Source: an uncultured Candidatus Saccharibacteria bacterium (lineage in GTDB: Bacteria > Patescibacteriota > Saccharimonadia > Saccharimonadales > Saccharimonadaceae). From it: DNA of 32,806 nt. Where the stretch lies: positions 1 through 32,806 of the forward strand of contig CALIXX010000046.1 of NCBI GenBank assembly GCA_938046115.1, written 5' to 3'. The position numbers and the translations under genes were made by a program. The notes beneath the pieces are model-generated. The model was not told the origin of the DNA, made no database searches, and was given only the letters and a program-made list of their open reading frames with translations. Positions 22,199-30,285 of the stretch are shown here, piece by piece. The stretch's first letter is position 1. Every line of letters begins with the position of its first letter.

Positions 22199-24463
22199 AT
22201 GAGACTGAACAAAGATAGATCAAGCGCGGGGTTTGCTCTGCCAACGGTAATCGTGGCATCAGTGGTGGCAATGATGCTACTCCTCGTGGCGGCGTCTGCG
22301 TCGACGGCGATTCGCGAAGGGCTCTACGCTCAGCACTACCGGCGCTTGGCCCGTGAGGCGGCCGAGAGTGGCGTCGTCCTTGCCAGCAAATGTCTTGAGC
22401 TCAATAACGACCTCGCGCAGTGGTCAGATGCTGCAAAATTGCGACCCAATACCGATTGCAAAGGTACAGTAGTCGCTGGTCGCACCCAGTATGTTCAGCA
22501 GGATGGTAATGTGCGCACGACCTTTGAGGTGGGTGAGCCAGAGCGCCGCGAAGGGAGTATTCAGCGCATCACGGCGGTGGGCCGGACGGAGCTTATCCGC
22601 ACGACGGATGGCGCAGTGTGGAAGAGCTACGAGTATCGCCTGGCAGGGCAAGCGGGCCTGAGCGCACTGCTCGATAGTGTCTCGTTTGGTTATGCGGCTG
22701 GCGGCGGCTTTACACTCAATGGTGCGTTCTTTACCGTCATCGACGAGTTTGGTCGGCCACGCTCGGCAGGGTTTAATGGTTTTGGCCAGCTGGGAGTTGG
22801 TTCGACTACCGACACACTCACGCTCAAGCAATTTAATATTCCTGCTAACAAGCGCGTCGTACGTACCTACACCAACTTCCTCTCTCATGGCCGTAACCTG
22901 TTTGCGCTCACGGAGAATGGCGAGGTATGGGGTGCCGGGCTGCATAACTTTGGGCAGATTGGCAACCCGAGCCAAATTATTGCATGGGTAACAAACCCCG
23001 TCCAGTTTGTACTGCCTGGCAATGACAATGTTGCGACCTTTGTTTCGCCGCTGGGGATTGTCACCTTTGTCGTAACATCTCAGGGGAACGTCTATGTAGC
23101 TGGCTCCAACGACAAAGGTGTTGCCGGTATTAACTCGACCGCTCCGACAATAAAGATGCCAACCAAGATGCCCTTCCCTGAGAAGATTCGGGCCGATGCT
23201 CACTCCTGGGCAGTCGACAGCAAAACAGCCTATGCGATTGGTGAGAGCGGCGCGGTCTATGGCTGGGGCAATAATGAGTTTGGCCAGCTCGCTCAGGGCG
23301 ATATCAATGAGCGGCGAGCACCCGTCCGCTTGGGTGACTTTGGTAAGCCTGGCAAAACCAAGGCAGTGCAGCTCGCCTTCGACGGTGATACGGTCTATAT
23401 TCGCGATAATGCAGGGGCAGTCTACTCGGCTGGCAAGACAAACTATGGCCAAGCTGGTGTGCCGACCTTCCGGCTGCGTGCGGGGGTGTCAGACCGTTGC
23501 TTGGCGGCGGTGGGGGCAAATCTCAGGACAGAAAAGTGCTCGGGTGCTGCTGCAAACCAAAAGTGGCACTTCGACCGGACGAACAACGCCCTGCAAGTCG
23601 AGTCAAACCCAGGTGGAGGCCAAAACCGCTGTGTCGAAGCAACCGGCCATAATAATGAAGAGACGCGTATGCGGTGGTGCGCTTGGTGGTCTAGTGGCAA
23701 GCGCTTCGACTTCCGCTACCCAGCAGGTGCATGGAGCCATGTCTACCTTAGCAATAGCACCGACATTGGTGGCCGAGGCCTATGTGTTGCTGAAGTCAAT
23801 ATCGCAACTGGTGGCGAGACGAGGATGAATTCGTGTGAGTACTATGCAGACAGAACATTCTTGCCATATAATCCAACACTCGAGCGTGTCGCGCCGTCTG
23901 GAGTAGTAGACATCACAACAGACCAGTACTTTACCACCATGGTCTATGCTAACGGCGAGGTTAAGACCTTTGGCCTCAATAACGGTGCACTGGGCAATGG
24001 CGTCTATGTCGATACATCCAATCTAGATGCTTACAAACGTCACGTATATAACCCAACCCCAGTCAAGTTCATCCTGCCTCCAGGGGCTAAGGCAGTTTCG
24101 TCGTGGACAACCTCCAATGGGCTTAACCCCAAGAATGCTAACACCTTTGTTGTCACCAGCGATGGCCGTGTCTTTGGGGCAGGCAGCAATGTGACAGGCC
24201 AGCTAGGTATTGGGCATATTGGTGGCGGCACTAATGGCATCTACCCCACCCCGCAGCAAATGCTCGTCCTTGGTACGCAGGGCAACTTAGCATCGTATGT
24301 GCGCTCGGGTTATGGCACAACGGTGGTTTATACCAACAACCGCAAAGTCTTTACGGTGGGTAACAACTCCAACGGCCAGCTGGGTGACGACACGACTACC
24401 ACCAACCCAACACCCCGTGCCAACAAGAATACAAATGCCCAACGCCACGTGAAGTTCTACTAG
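22199..24463 (+). CDS. pseudopilin-like RCC1 beta-propeller protein with inserted ricin-type lectin domain
   Basis: The 754-residue product starts with a type IV prepilin-like leader: a short basic stretch, SSAG|FALPTV and a hydrophobic helix (about 13-35). The usual Glu at +5 is replaced by Thr. A pilin-like domain follows (about 36-170). RCC1 repeats of the type G-x-V-x-x-x-G-x-N-x-x-G-Q-L-G then run from about 183 to 424 (five) and about 572 to 754 (three). Between them, about 425-558 is a Cys-rich domain with DRCLAAVGA, NQKWHFD, NRCVEATG and GLCVAEV, resembling a ricin B-type beta-trefoil with six Cys that could form disulfides. A surface adhesin displayed by type IV pilus machinery is likely by inference. 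No pilus assembly genes are in the window. Confidence 0.88.
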   Translation: MRLNKDRSSAGFALPTVIVASVVAMMLLLVAASASTAIREGLYAQHYRRLAREAAESGVVLASKCLELNNDLAQWSDAAKLRPNTDCKGTVVAGRTQYVQQDGNVRTTFEVGEPERREGSIQRITAVGRTELIRTTDGAVWKSYEYRLAGQAGLSALLDSVSFGYAAGGGFTLNGAFFTVIDEFGRPRSAGFNGFGQLGVGSTTDTLTLKQFNIPANKRVVRTYTNFLSHGRNLFALTENGEVWGAGLHNFGQIGNPSQIIAWVTNPVQFVLPGNDNVATFVSPLGIVTFVVTSQGNVYVAGSNDKGVAGINSTAPTIKMPTKMPFPEKIRADAHSWAVDSKTAYAIGESGAVYGWGNNEFGQLAQGDINERRAPVRLGDFGKPGKTKAVQLAFDGDTVYIRDNAGAVYSAGKTNYGQAGVPTFRLRAGVSDRCLAAVGANLRTEKCSGAAANQKWHFDRTNNALQVESNPGGGQNRCVEATGHNNEETRMRWCAWWSSGKRFDFRYPAGAWSHVYLSNSTDIGGRGLCVAEVNIATGGETRMNSCEYYADRTFLPYNPTLERVAPSGVVDITTDQYFTTMVYANGEVKTFGLNNGALGNGVYVDTSNLDAYKRHVYNPTPVKFILPPGAKAVSSWTTSNGLNPKNANTFVVTSDGRVFGAGSNVTGQLGIGHIGGGTNGIYPTPQQMLVLGTQGNLASYVRSGYGTTVVYTNNRKVFTVGNNSNGQLGDDTTTTNPTPRANKNTNAQRHVKFY

Positions 24464-24815
24464 GCAGAGCATAGCTGCGAGAGGTACAACCTCTACCGAT
24501 TGCTAGTACGAGAAGCTTATATATGCACAAAATAGCGATGTGGGTGAGAGATCATATATCTAGTCAATATATTTTAAGCATTAGGATTGCATGATGATTA
24601 TCTACAAGTAAGAATAAAATAGAGTAACACTTGTTAGAGACAATAAATCAGTGATATGTATGATTGTCCAGGTTTCTCTTAATTGAGTCAAACAAAAAAG
24701 CATGAACAATATATGTATACTACCTATACCTCTCCATTTCCCTCGTATGCGAGCAGCCAATAACAAAACTCACTGCCCTTCCCGAGCAGTGAGTTGACTG
24801 TGATACATAGCCAAG
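24464..24815. other. 352-bp AT-rich intergenic region
   Basis: GAGGT-ACA-ACCTC just after the RCC1 stop is a small hairpin without a T tract. An ATATATTGA-CTAG-ATATATG string (minus strand, near 24550-24572) resembles the shared operator with a 4-nt insertion, but no promoter is attached to it. No ORF is convincing. The right end holds the terminator of the glutaredoxin-like gene. Confidence 0.5.
24761..24795 (-). terminator. terminator of the glutaredoxin-like gene
   Basis: AACTCACTGC (24767-24776) and GCAGTGAGTT (24786-24795) form a 10-bp stem with a 9-nt loop. On the minus strand TTTTGTTATT follows. The stem is close in sequence to the terminator at 18911-18947. Confidence 0.8.
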
Positions 24816-25085
24816 CTATGCTTCTGGCAGCAGCCCCTTTGCTGTAAGGAGCTCGTCAATCCGAGCTCGGTCGAAGCCATAGACGATCTCGCCAGCAATG
24901 TCTGTAACTGGGATGCCTTGGGCTTTGCCGCCGGTTTTGGCAGCGAGCTCGTCCTGAGCACCAGGCGTTTTCTCGATGTCTTTGACGGTGTAGTGTACAC
25001 CCAGCTTGTCGAGATATTGCTTCTCTGTTTTGCAATAGGCGCACCACTCTGCGCTATATACTATAATTGATGGTATTGTATTCAT
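24816..25085 (-). CDS. glutaredoxin-like thiol-disulfide protein
   Basis: The 89-residue product has the thioredoxin-fold redox motif CAYC (Cys15, Cys18) after the strand IIVYSAEW. A cis-proline segment GIPVTDI and a C-terminal helix typical of NrdH or glutaredoxin 3 follow. Length fits glutaredoxins. It would reduce disulfides, for example of ribonucleotide reductase, using thioredoxin reductase or glutathione as electron source; the donor is not shown here. AAAGGGG precedes the ATG, and TGC-TATACT (25117-25109) gives a leader of about 17 nt. Confidence 0.9.
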   Translation of the reverse strand: MNTIPSIIVYSAEWCAYCKTEKQYLDKLGVHYTVKDIEKTPGAQDELAAKTGGKAQGIPVTDIAGEIVYGFDRARIDELLTAKGLLPEA

Positions 25086-25200
25086 ACTTATCCCCTTTCG
25101 CTCTTGCTAGTATAGCATGGATGGTGATGGAGTTGGCAAGCGTACTGGGTGTACGGCGCACAGCTTCTTTCTCAGTATTAGCTCTATGAGTGTGAGGAGG

Positions 25201-25407
25201 CTAATCCTCTGTGGTGTGTTGGCTTGTCAGATACCAGCCACCATCGTGCGGTGATTGATACGCGCGTAACTGCACATCTAGCTGGTATTTGCGGAGCTCG
25301 GCGATGGCGCGCAAGGCGGCGGCACGGCTCGGGTAGCGCTTCTTAACTGCTTCGCTGCGCGGTGGGCGGTAGGGCTGATGCTTAGGCGTTTTATTGCGGC
25401 GTGGCAT
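25201..25407 (-). CDS. small basic protein, unknown
   Basis: The 68-residue product starts MPRRNKTPKHQPYRPPRSEAVKKR, is strongly basic in its first third, then has an amphipathic helix (SRAAALRAIAELRKYQ) and a strand-like end with GGWYLTSQ. It could bind nucleic acid or the ribosome, but no family is recognised. The ATG at 25407 is preferred over the ORF start at 25452 because TATACT (25419-25414) ends 6 nt before it; the longer form would run through the promoter. Confidence 0.65.
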   Translation of the reverse strand: MPRRNKTPKHQPYRPPRSEAVKKRYPSRAAALRAIAELRKYQLDVQLRAYQSPHDGGWYLTSQHTTED

Positions 25408-25532
25408 AGCTCTAGTATACGCGGCTTTGCAATGCGACGCCAGTTGTCTCACATGTATCCTCTTAAGGAATGGTTATAAAAGTTAATGCAATATCCAACT
25501 GCCGCTTCCCTCTTTACGTCTGCGGGGCCTCC

Positions 25533-25541
25533 TGGTACAAT
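25533..25541 (+). promoter_or_regulatory. promoter of the ATP synthase operon, leaderless geometry
   Basis: TGG-TACAAT is an extended -10 that ends 8 nt before the first ATG of the operon (25550). No Shine-Dalgarno is present for the first gene, whereas the internal genes have good ones. Confidence 0.65.
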
Positions 25542-25549
25542 AAGGCCAT

Positions 25550-25837
25550 ATGAGTACGGAGTCTCGTGAGAATGCCCGCTCGCACGGTAGCCAAGTGGTT
25601 AGTGTGCTGTGGCGTACCCTACTTGGGACAACCTGGCGAATGGCGGTGCCAACTGTTGGGTTGTTTTTGCTCGGAGTTTGGGCAGACCGGCAGTTTGCAA
25701 CTAAGCCGTGGCTGATGTTTGCTGGCCTCGTGGTCGGCATTGTCCTTGCAGCTGGGCTCATTCGCACCAAATTAAGGGAGGTCATCGCACATGATGTTTT
25801 TTGCGGCAGTGCCACACATCTCAGTCAAGGCAGATGA
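25550..25837 (+). CDS. AtpI/AtpZ-like membrane protein
   Basis: The 95-residue product has two transmembrane helices (about 29-47 and 53-71) joined by a short loop WADRQFATKPW, as in AtpZ/AtpI proteins encoded at the start of many atp operons. These are thought to help c-ring assembly or ion supply; the role here is inferred. Its 3' end overlaps the atpB start by 47 nt, so the last residues (after about 80) are probably less constrained. It is the first gene of the operon and lies directly behind the promoter. Confidence 0.8.
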   Translation: MSTESRENARSHGSQVVSVLWRTLLGTTWRMAVPTVGLFLLGVWADRQFATKPWLMFAGLVVGIVLAAGLIRTKLREVIAHDVFCGSATHLSQGR

Positions 25838-26342
25838 GGTGTTTTCGATCGCTGGCTGGCCAATTACTAATGCCAATCTCGTTGGTCTGCTGGGCCTCAT
25901 CGTCTTGGCTTGGCTTATGTTTCGCACCCGTGCTGCGGTGCTGGGCAAGAAGAAGGCGAACTTTGCAACTCGTTTGACCGTCTGGTGCTTTGAGGGGCTG
26001 TACAATACCGTTGGGCAGGTCATCCCCAGCAAGAAATGGACGCGGCGCGTTGCCCCCCTTGTTATTACAATGTTTTTCTTTATTGCCGCGCAATATTGGC
26101 TCGGGTTATTGCCAGTTGTCGGGCCAGTGATGGTTGGCCATACACCACTGTTCCGTGGCCAAAATGCCGATCTTAACATGACCTTTGCCCTCGCGGCCGT
26201 TACGATCGTTATGGCCCAGGTGTATGCAGCACGCGAGCTTGGCTTTGTGGGCAATCTCAAGCGGTATTTTGTTAACTGCGTGATCCGATCATGTCCTTTG
26301 TCGGGATTCTCGAGATCGTGGCAGAGTTCTCGCGCCTACTGA
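25791..26342 (+). CDS. atpB: ATP synthase subunit a, N-terminal part (frameshifted)
   Basis: Subunit a forms the proton half-channels of the membrane sector. This reading frame covers the first about 163 true residues: MMFFAAVPHISVKADEVFSI, the first helix, a cytoplasmic loop and helices around ITMFFFIAAQYWLG. Around FVGNLKRYFVN (about 26265-26276) the frame is lost, and the reading ends in about 20 nonsense residues. The missing half, including the essential Arg helix, continues in the -1 frame from 26291. A deletion of 1 nt (or 4) would explain it. GGGAGG gives a good ribosome-binding site. The most likely causes are a sequencing error or a recent mutation. Confidence 0.85.
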   Translation: MMFFAAVPHISVKADEVFSIAGWPITNANLVGLLGLIVLAWLMFRTRAAVLGKKKANFATRLTVWCFEGLYNTVGQVIPSKKWTRRVAPLVITMFFFIAAQYWLGLLPVVGPVMVGHTPLFRGQNADLNMTFALAAVTIVMAQVYAARELGFVGNLKRYFVNCVIRSCPLSGFSRSWQSSRAY

Positions 26343-26617
26343 GCCTGTCCTTCCGTCTGTTTGGTAATGTGCTGGCGGGTGAGATTTTGATTGCGATGAT
26401 CGCTTACCTTACCCAAGTGGCAATGCCAGCGGTATTGCAGCCGTTCTATCTCTTTGAGCTATTCATTGGTGGCATTCAGGCCTATATCTTCTTTATGCTT
26501 TCAACCGTGTTTATTTCACTCGGGCTCACGCATCACGGCGGTGATGAGGAAAAAGATACGCACTCAAGCACCTCGACTTCTTCAGACGCGAACCTCGTGA
26601 CCGAAGGAGCAAAATAA
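26276..26617 (+). CDS. atpB: ATP synthase subunit a, C-terminal part (frameshifted)
   Basis: In this frame the sequence reads LRDPIMSFVGILEIVAEFSR, then LSLSFRLFGNVLAGEILIAM, which holds the essential Arg facing the c-ring. Helices with FELFIGGIQAYIFFMLSTVF follow, then a charged Ser/Thr/Asp-rich tail. The first in-frame ATG is at 26291 (MSFVGI); an in-frame TAA lies just upstream at 26273-26275. Together with the previous feature it makes a complete subunit a of normal length. If the frameshift is real, this half could only be made by re-initiation at 26291, and no good Shine-Dalgarno is visible there. Confidence 0.8.
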   Translation: MRDPIMSFVGILEIVAEFSRLLSLSFRLFGNVLAGEILIAMIAYLTQVAMPAVLQPFYLFELFIGGIQAYIFFMLSTVFISLGLTHHGGDEEKDTHSSTSTSSDANLVTEGAK

Positions 26618-26649
26618 CATTGGTAACAACTAAATAAGGAGAAATAATT

Positions 26650-26862
26650 ATGAAAGACATCGCATTTACCCTGACGTATGCTATCCCAGGGGCGTTTGCC
26701 GCGATTGGGTGTGGCTGGATCGGTGCCAGCGCTATGAAGGCAGCTGGCCGCAACCCAGAGAAGATTAACGACCTACGCACCATGATGATCCTTGGTATCT
26801 CGTTCATCGATGCTTTGGCTATCATTGGTTTTGTGGCTGCGATCGTCGGCAAGGTGATGTAA
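26650..26862 (+). CDS. atpE: ATP synthase subunit c
   Basis: The 70-residue proteolipid has two transmembrane helices (about 8-30 and 45-67) around the polar loop GRNPE (34-37 region). The ion-binding carboxylate is Asp54 in SFIDALAI, as in E. coli type c subunits. The first helix lacks the Gln and the second lacks the Glu-Ser/Thr set of Na+-binding rings, so protons are the probable coupling ion. TAAGGAG precedes the ATG. It lies directly downstream of the broken atpB. Confidence 0.96.
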   Translation: MKDIAFTLTYAIPGAFAAIGCGWIGASAMKAAGRNPEKINDLRTMMILGISFIDALAIIGFVAAIVGKVM

Positions 26863-26875
26863 GGAGTTCGCACTC

Positions 26876-27424
26876 GTGAATACCCTGCACTATTTTGCAT
26901 CGACAGAGGCGGGTGGTGGCGATTTGTTCTCGTCGCTTGGTCTTGATTGGCAGCTGTTTGTCCTGCAAATGGTGGCATTTGTGGTGCTGCTCTTGGTCTT
27001 GAAGAAGTGGGTCTATCCACCGCTGCTCGACATGCTCGATCAGCGCGATGCGAAGATTCGCGATGGCCTCAAAGCAGCTGAGAAAGCCCAAAAGGCGGCT
27101 GACGAGACCGAGGAGCGCACCGCTGCAATGCTCAAGAAAGCCCGCCACGAGTCGCAAGAAATTGTGACTGCTGCCAAGACTGAGGCAGCCAGCATGGTGA
27201 ACGACGCCAAAGACGACGCCCACACGCAGGCCGAGCGCATCTTAGAATCGGCTCGCACCCAGACACAGACGGAGCTAGCCGAGGCCAAGCGAGCACTGCG
27301 CCGGGAGATGGTCGACATGGTCGTCGAGGCAACGCGTGCAGTGACCGCTGAGACTGTTGACGCGTCGAAAGACCGCCAGCTGATCGAGAAGCATCTGACC
27401 ACACTTGATAAGGAGCAGCGCTGA
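26876..27424 (+). CDS. atpF: ATP synthase subunit b
   Basis: The 182-residue peripheral-stalk subunit has one N-terminal transmembrane helix (about 26-46), the typical WVYPPLLDMLDQRDAKI segment and a long Ala/Glu/Lys-rich dimerising helix. It uses a GTG start at 26876 with AAGGAG 9 nt upstream. The short extracytoplasmic N-terminus is about 25 residues. Its TGA overlaps the next ATG by one base (TGATG), which indicates translational coupling to atpH. Confidence 0.94.
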   Translation: MNTLHYFASTEAGGGDLFSSLGLDWQLFVLQMVAFVVLLLVLKKWVYPPLLDMLDQRDAKIRDGLKAAEKAQKAADETEERTAAMLKKARHESQEIVTAAKTEAASMVNDAKDDAHTQAERILESARTQTQTELAEAKRALRREMVDMVVEATRAVTAETVDASKDRQLIEKHLTTLDKEQR

Positions 27425-27834
27425 TGGCGGCCGGTTTTTCGCGCCGCCGCCTCGCTGCGTATGTCGCTGAGCAGATTGCTGCTGGTGCTGAGGTGTCTGC
27501 CTTACTGCGTCAAGTTGCCGCCTATCTTATTGACACCCGTGCAACGCGCGATGTCGATGTGGTGGCAGCAACGATTGAGGAAGCGCTGGCTGAGCGCGGC
27601 ATCGTTGTGGCTGAAGTTACGACGGCGCACGAGCTATCGGCCGCCCTGCAGAAGCAGCTCAAGACAGAGGTTACGGCACTTGCTGAGCAGAGTGGCACTG
27701 CGCCAGTTACGTCAGTGCAGCTCCGCCAGGTGGTCGACCCGTCGGTGATTGGTGGCGTGAAGATCGCTCTGCCGGGCCAGCACTACGATGGCACTATCCA
27801 ACACAAACTAACCGCCCTTGCGGGCACGAAATAA
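27424..27834 (+). CDS. atpH: ATP synthase subunit delta (short)
   Basis: Delta links the peripheral stalk to the F1 head. The 136-residue product has the C-terminal signature DPSVIGGVKIALPGQHYDGTIQHKL that closes the delta family. It is shorter than the usual about 175-180 residues: the N-terminal helical domain that binds subunit alpha appears reduced. It starts within the atpF stop codon and ends 12 nt before atpA. Confidence 0.88.
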   Translation: MAAGFSRRRLAAYVAEQIAAGAEVSALLRQVAAYLIDTRATRDVDVVAATIEEALAERGIVVAEVTTAHELSAALQKQLKTEVTALAEQSGTAPVTSVQLRQVVDPSVIGGVKIALPGQHYDGTIQHKLTALAGTK

Positions 27835-27846
27835 GAGGAATTATAC

Positions 27847-29382
27847 ATGGCTGAAACAACGGTTACAGAGTTGTCCGAGAGCTTGCGGCAAGCGATCGCA
27901 GGCCTGGAAGCCTCTGAAGGGCTAGAGCAGGTCGGTATCGTGACCCGAGTGGGTGATGGTGTGGCCTGGGTACATGGCTTGCGCCACGCTGGCTATAGCG
28001 AGGTGCTCGAGATCGAGACCAAAACAGGTGTCGTTGAGGCATTTGCTCTCAACCTGATGGAAGATGAAATTGGTGCGGTGCTGCTTGGCAGCGACCAAGG
28101 TGTGGCTGCTGGCGACCGCGTTAAGCTCAAGGGCGAAGTCCTGAGTGTGCCGGTCGGCGAGGAGTTGCTTGGCCGCGTGGTGAACCCACTCGGTGAGCCG
28201 CTTGATGGTGGCCCAGCCATCACCACTACGCAGCGTGGCTTGGTGGAGCGCGAGGCGATCGGTGTGATGGGCCGCAAGAGTGTGCACGAGCCACTGATGA
28301 CCGGTATTATGAGCATCGATGCGATGTTCCCAATTGGCCGTGGCCAGCGCGAGCTGATCATTGGTGACCGCCAGACCGGTAAGACAGCAATTGCACTCGA
28401 CACGATGATCAACCAAGCCCGTCAAAAGACTGGCGTGGTGAATGTCTACGTTGCCGTTGGGCAGAAGCTGAGCAAGATTGCTCGCTTGGTTGAGCGCCTC
28501 AAAGAAGAAGGCGTGATGGATCAGACTATCGTGGTGGCAACCAGCCCAAGCGATCCAGCTTCCCTGCTCTATCTTGCGCCATACGCTGGTACCGCCATGG
28601 GTGAGTACTTCCGCGACAATGGCGGCCATGCTTTGATGATCTACGACGATCTCACCAAGCACGCTGTCGCTTACCGCCAAATGAGTCTGCTCCTGCGTCG
28701 CCCACCAGGGCGCGAAGCCTTCCCGGGTGATGTGTTCTATTTGCATAGCCGCCTACTCGAGCGCAGTGCCAAGCTAAGTGATGAGCTTGGGGCGGGTTCA
28801 CTTACTGCCCTGCCGATCATTGAGACTCAGGCGGGCGATATCTCCGCCTACATCCCCACCAACGTGATTTCCATCACCGACGGGCAGATCTTTATGGAGA
28901 CAGATCTCTTCTACCAAGGTATTCGCCCAGCCATTAGTGCTGGTCTCTCGGTGTCGCGTGTTGGTGGTGCAGCGCAGACTAAGGCGCTCAAGAGTGTTAG
29001 CGGTAACCTCAAGCTCGGGTTGAGTCAGTTCCGCGAGTTGGCAAGCTTTGCTCAGTTTGGAAGCGACCTAGATGCCGAGACAAAGGCGCAGATTGGCCGT
29101 GGTCAGCGCCTGACAGAGCTCCTCAAGCAGCCACAGTACCAGCCAATGAGTGTCTGGGAGCAGGTGGTGAGCATTGTGGCGGTGAGCCAAGGCTACTTCG
29201 ACACCGTACCAGCCACAAAGATCAAAGCCGCGCAAGATGCTTTGCTGAGCCGTCTCTGGGCCGAGGCTAAGGAACAAATGCGCACCCTCAACAAGGGCGA
29301 CCAGAAGTTTGGCGCTGATGAAAAGCTCACCCACTTGATAGAATCAACCGCGGGCGAAATTGCCAAGGAATTTGCGGAGTAA
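27847..29382 (+). CDS. atpA: ATP synthase subunit alpha
   Basis: Subunit alpha is the non-catalytic nucleotide-binding subunit of F1. The 511-residue product is full length. It has the N-terminal barrel (GIVTRVGDGVAWVHGL), P-loop GDRQTGKTA at 173-181, the YDDLTKHAVAYRQMSLLLRRPPGREAFPGD segment in its conserved form, and ISVSRVGGAAQ with the arginine finger (about 373). AAGAGGA precedes the ATG. No defects were seen. Confidence 0.97.
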   Translation: MAETTVTELSESLRQAIAGLEASEGLEQVGIVTRVGDGVAWVHGLRHAGYSEVLEIETKTGVVEAFALNLMEDEIGAVLLGSDQGVAAGDRVKLKGEVLSVPVGEELLGRVVNPLGEPLDGGPAITTTQRGLVEREAIGVMGRKSVHEPLMTGIMSIDAMFPIGRGQRELIIGDRQTGKTAIALDTMINQARQKTGVVNVYVAVGQKLSKIARLVERLKEEGVMDQTIVVATSPSDPASLLYLAPYAGTAMGEYFRDNGGHALMIYDDLTKHAVAYRQMSLLLRRPPGREAFPGDVFYLHSRLLERSAKLSDELGAGSLTALPIIETQAGDISAYIPTNVISITDGQIFMETDLFYQGIRPAISAGLSVSRVGGAAQTKALKSVSGNLKLGLSQFRELASFAQFGSDLDAETKAQIGRGQRLTELLKQPQYQPMSVWEQVVSIVAVSQGYFDTVPATKIKAAQDALLSRLWAEAKEQMRTLNKGDQKFGADEKLTHLIESTAGEIAKEFAE

Positions 29383-29397
29383 GCAACGGAGGTCGCT

Positions 29398-30285
29398 ATG
29401 CCCAATACGCAACAGCTCAAAGCACGGATCCGCTCGGTTAAGAGTACCAAGCAGATCACCAAGGCGATGCAGATGGTAGCAGCGAGCAAGATGCGCCGCG
29501 CCCAAGATGCAAGTCGCACCACTGCACCATATACCACGGCAGCACGTGGCCTCTTGCGCTACCTCTCGCGCCAGGGTGCGACCGACGATCATCCCCTGTT
29601 TGCTCAGCGCGCCGTTAAGCGCCGCTTGATCATCGTCATTGCCGCTGATAAAGGACTGGCTGGCGCCTACAACAGCAACGTCCTCAAGCGCTACGTACAG
29701 CTCCTGCGCGACGATGACGCGGCTGGGATTGACAACACCACCATTGCGGTGGGGCGCAAGGCAGCGCAGTTTGTTGCTCGCCTTAAAGACACGCAGGTGG
29801 TTGGGGTGTATGAGGATGTGCCAGATCGCCCAACTGGGCCAGCCTTCCGGGCAATTCTCGACACCGCGCACGATATGTTTGTGAGCAAGCAGGTCGATGC
29901 GGTCGACGTTGTATTTACCCGCTTTTATAGCAGTATGACACAGCACCCTGATACGATCCACCTCTTGCCCGCTGGCCTTGATGCCGAGCAGCTCGATGCG
30001 GTGGATGACGATGAGGCAATCCCAGATGATGAAGCACTCTTTGAGCCAAGCCCACAAGCAGTACTCGACACCATCGCTGCGCGCATGGTGAGTGCCCGGC
30101 TCTACCAAGCCCTGCTTGATGCTCGGGCGAGTGAACACAGCCAGCGCATGCTTGCCATGAAGAATGCTACCGATAACGCTACTAGCCTCGTTGATGACCT
30201 AACACTCGAGATGAACAAGCAGCGCCAAGGTGCCATCACGCAAGAGCTGACCGAGATCAGCGCTGGTGTGGAGGCAATGGGATGA
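29398..30285 (+). CDS. atpG: ATP synthase subunit gamma
   Basis: Gamma is the rotating central stalk. The 295-residue product has the N-terminal helix RIRSVKSTKQITKAMQMVAASKMRRAQ and the C-terminal helix RMLAMKNATDNATSLVDDLTLEMNKQRQGAITQELTEI in family form. The Rossmann-like middle domain is acidic and includes LDAVDDDEAIPDDEALFEPSP. An ACGGAGG site precedes the ATG. Its TGA overlaps the ATG of the next gene (ATGA), so expression of the unknown ORF is coupled. Confidence 0.96.
   Translation: MPNTQQLKARIRSVKSTKQITKAMQMVAASKMRRAQDASRTTAPYTTAARGLLRYLSRQGATDDHPLFAQRAVKRRLIIVIAADKGLAGAYNSNVLKRYVQLLRDDDAAGIDNTTIAVGRKAAQFVARLKDTQVVGVYEDVPDRPTGPAFRAILDTAHDMFVSKQVDAVDVVFTRFYSSMTQHPDTIHLLPAGLDAEQLDAVDDDEAIPDDEALFEPSPQAVLDTIAARMVSARLYQALLDARASEHSQRMLAMKNATDNATSLVDDLTLEMNKQRQGAITQELTEISAGVEAMG

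Noticed and set aside
22424..23452. 342-codon open frame on the minus strand
   Set aside because: It is the antisense shadow of the RCC1/lectin gene, has no ribosome-binding site or promoter, and its translation has no recognisable domains.
24550..24572. Third copy of the shared CATATAT-TG-ATATATG operator
   Set aside because: The two half-sites are separated by four extra bases, and there is no promoter or gene in position, so it is more likely chance in AT-rich DNA.
26276..26342. Programmed -1 frameshift in atpB
   Set aside because: An in-frame TAA at 26273-26275 limits the shift to a short interval with no X-XXY-YYZ slippery heptamer or downstream pseudoknot.
27922..28746. 274-codon minus-strand frame inside atpA
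   Set aside because: A His-rich shadow of a strongly conserved gene; no start signals.
29344..30138. 264-codon minus-strand frame inside atpG
   Set aside because: Antisense of a conserved gene, with no promoter or Shine-Dalgarno.
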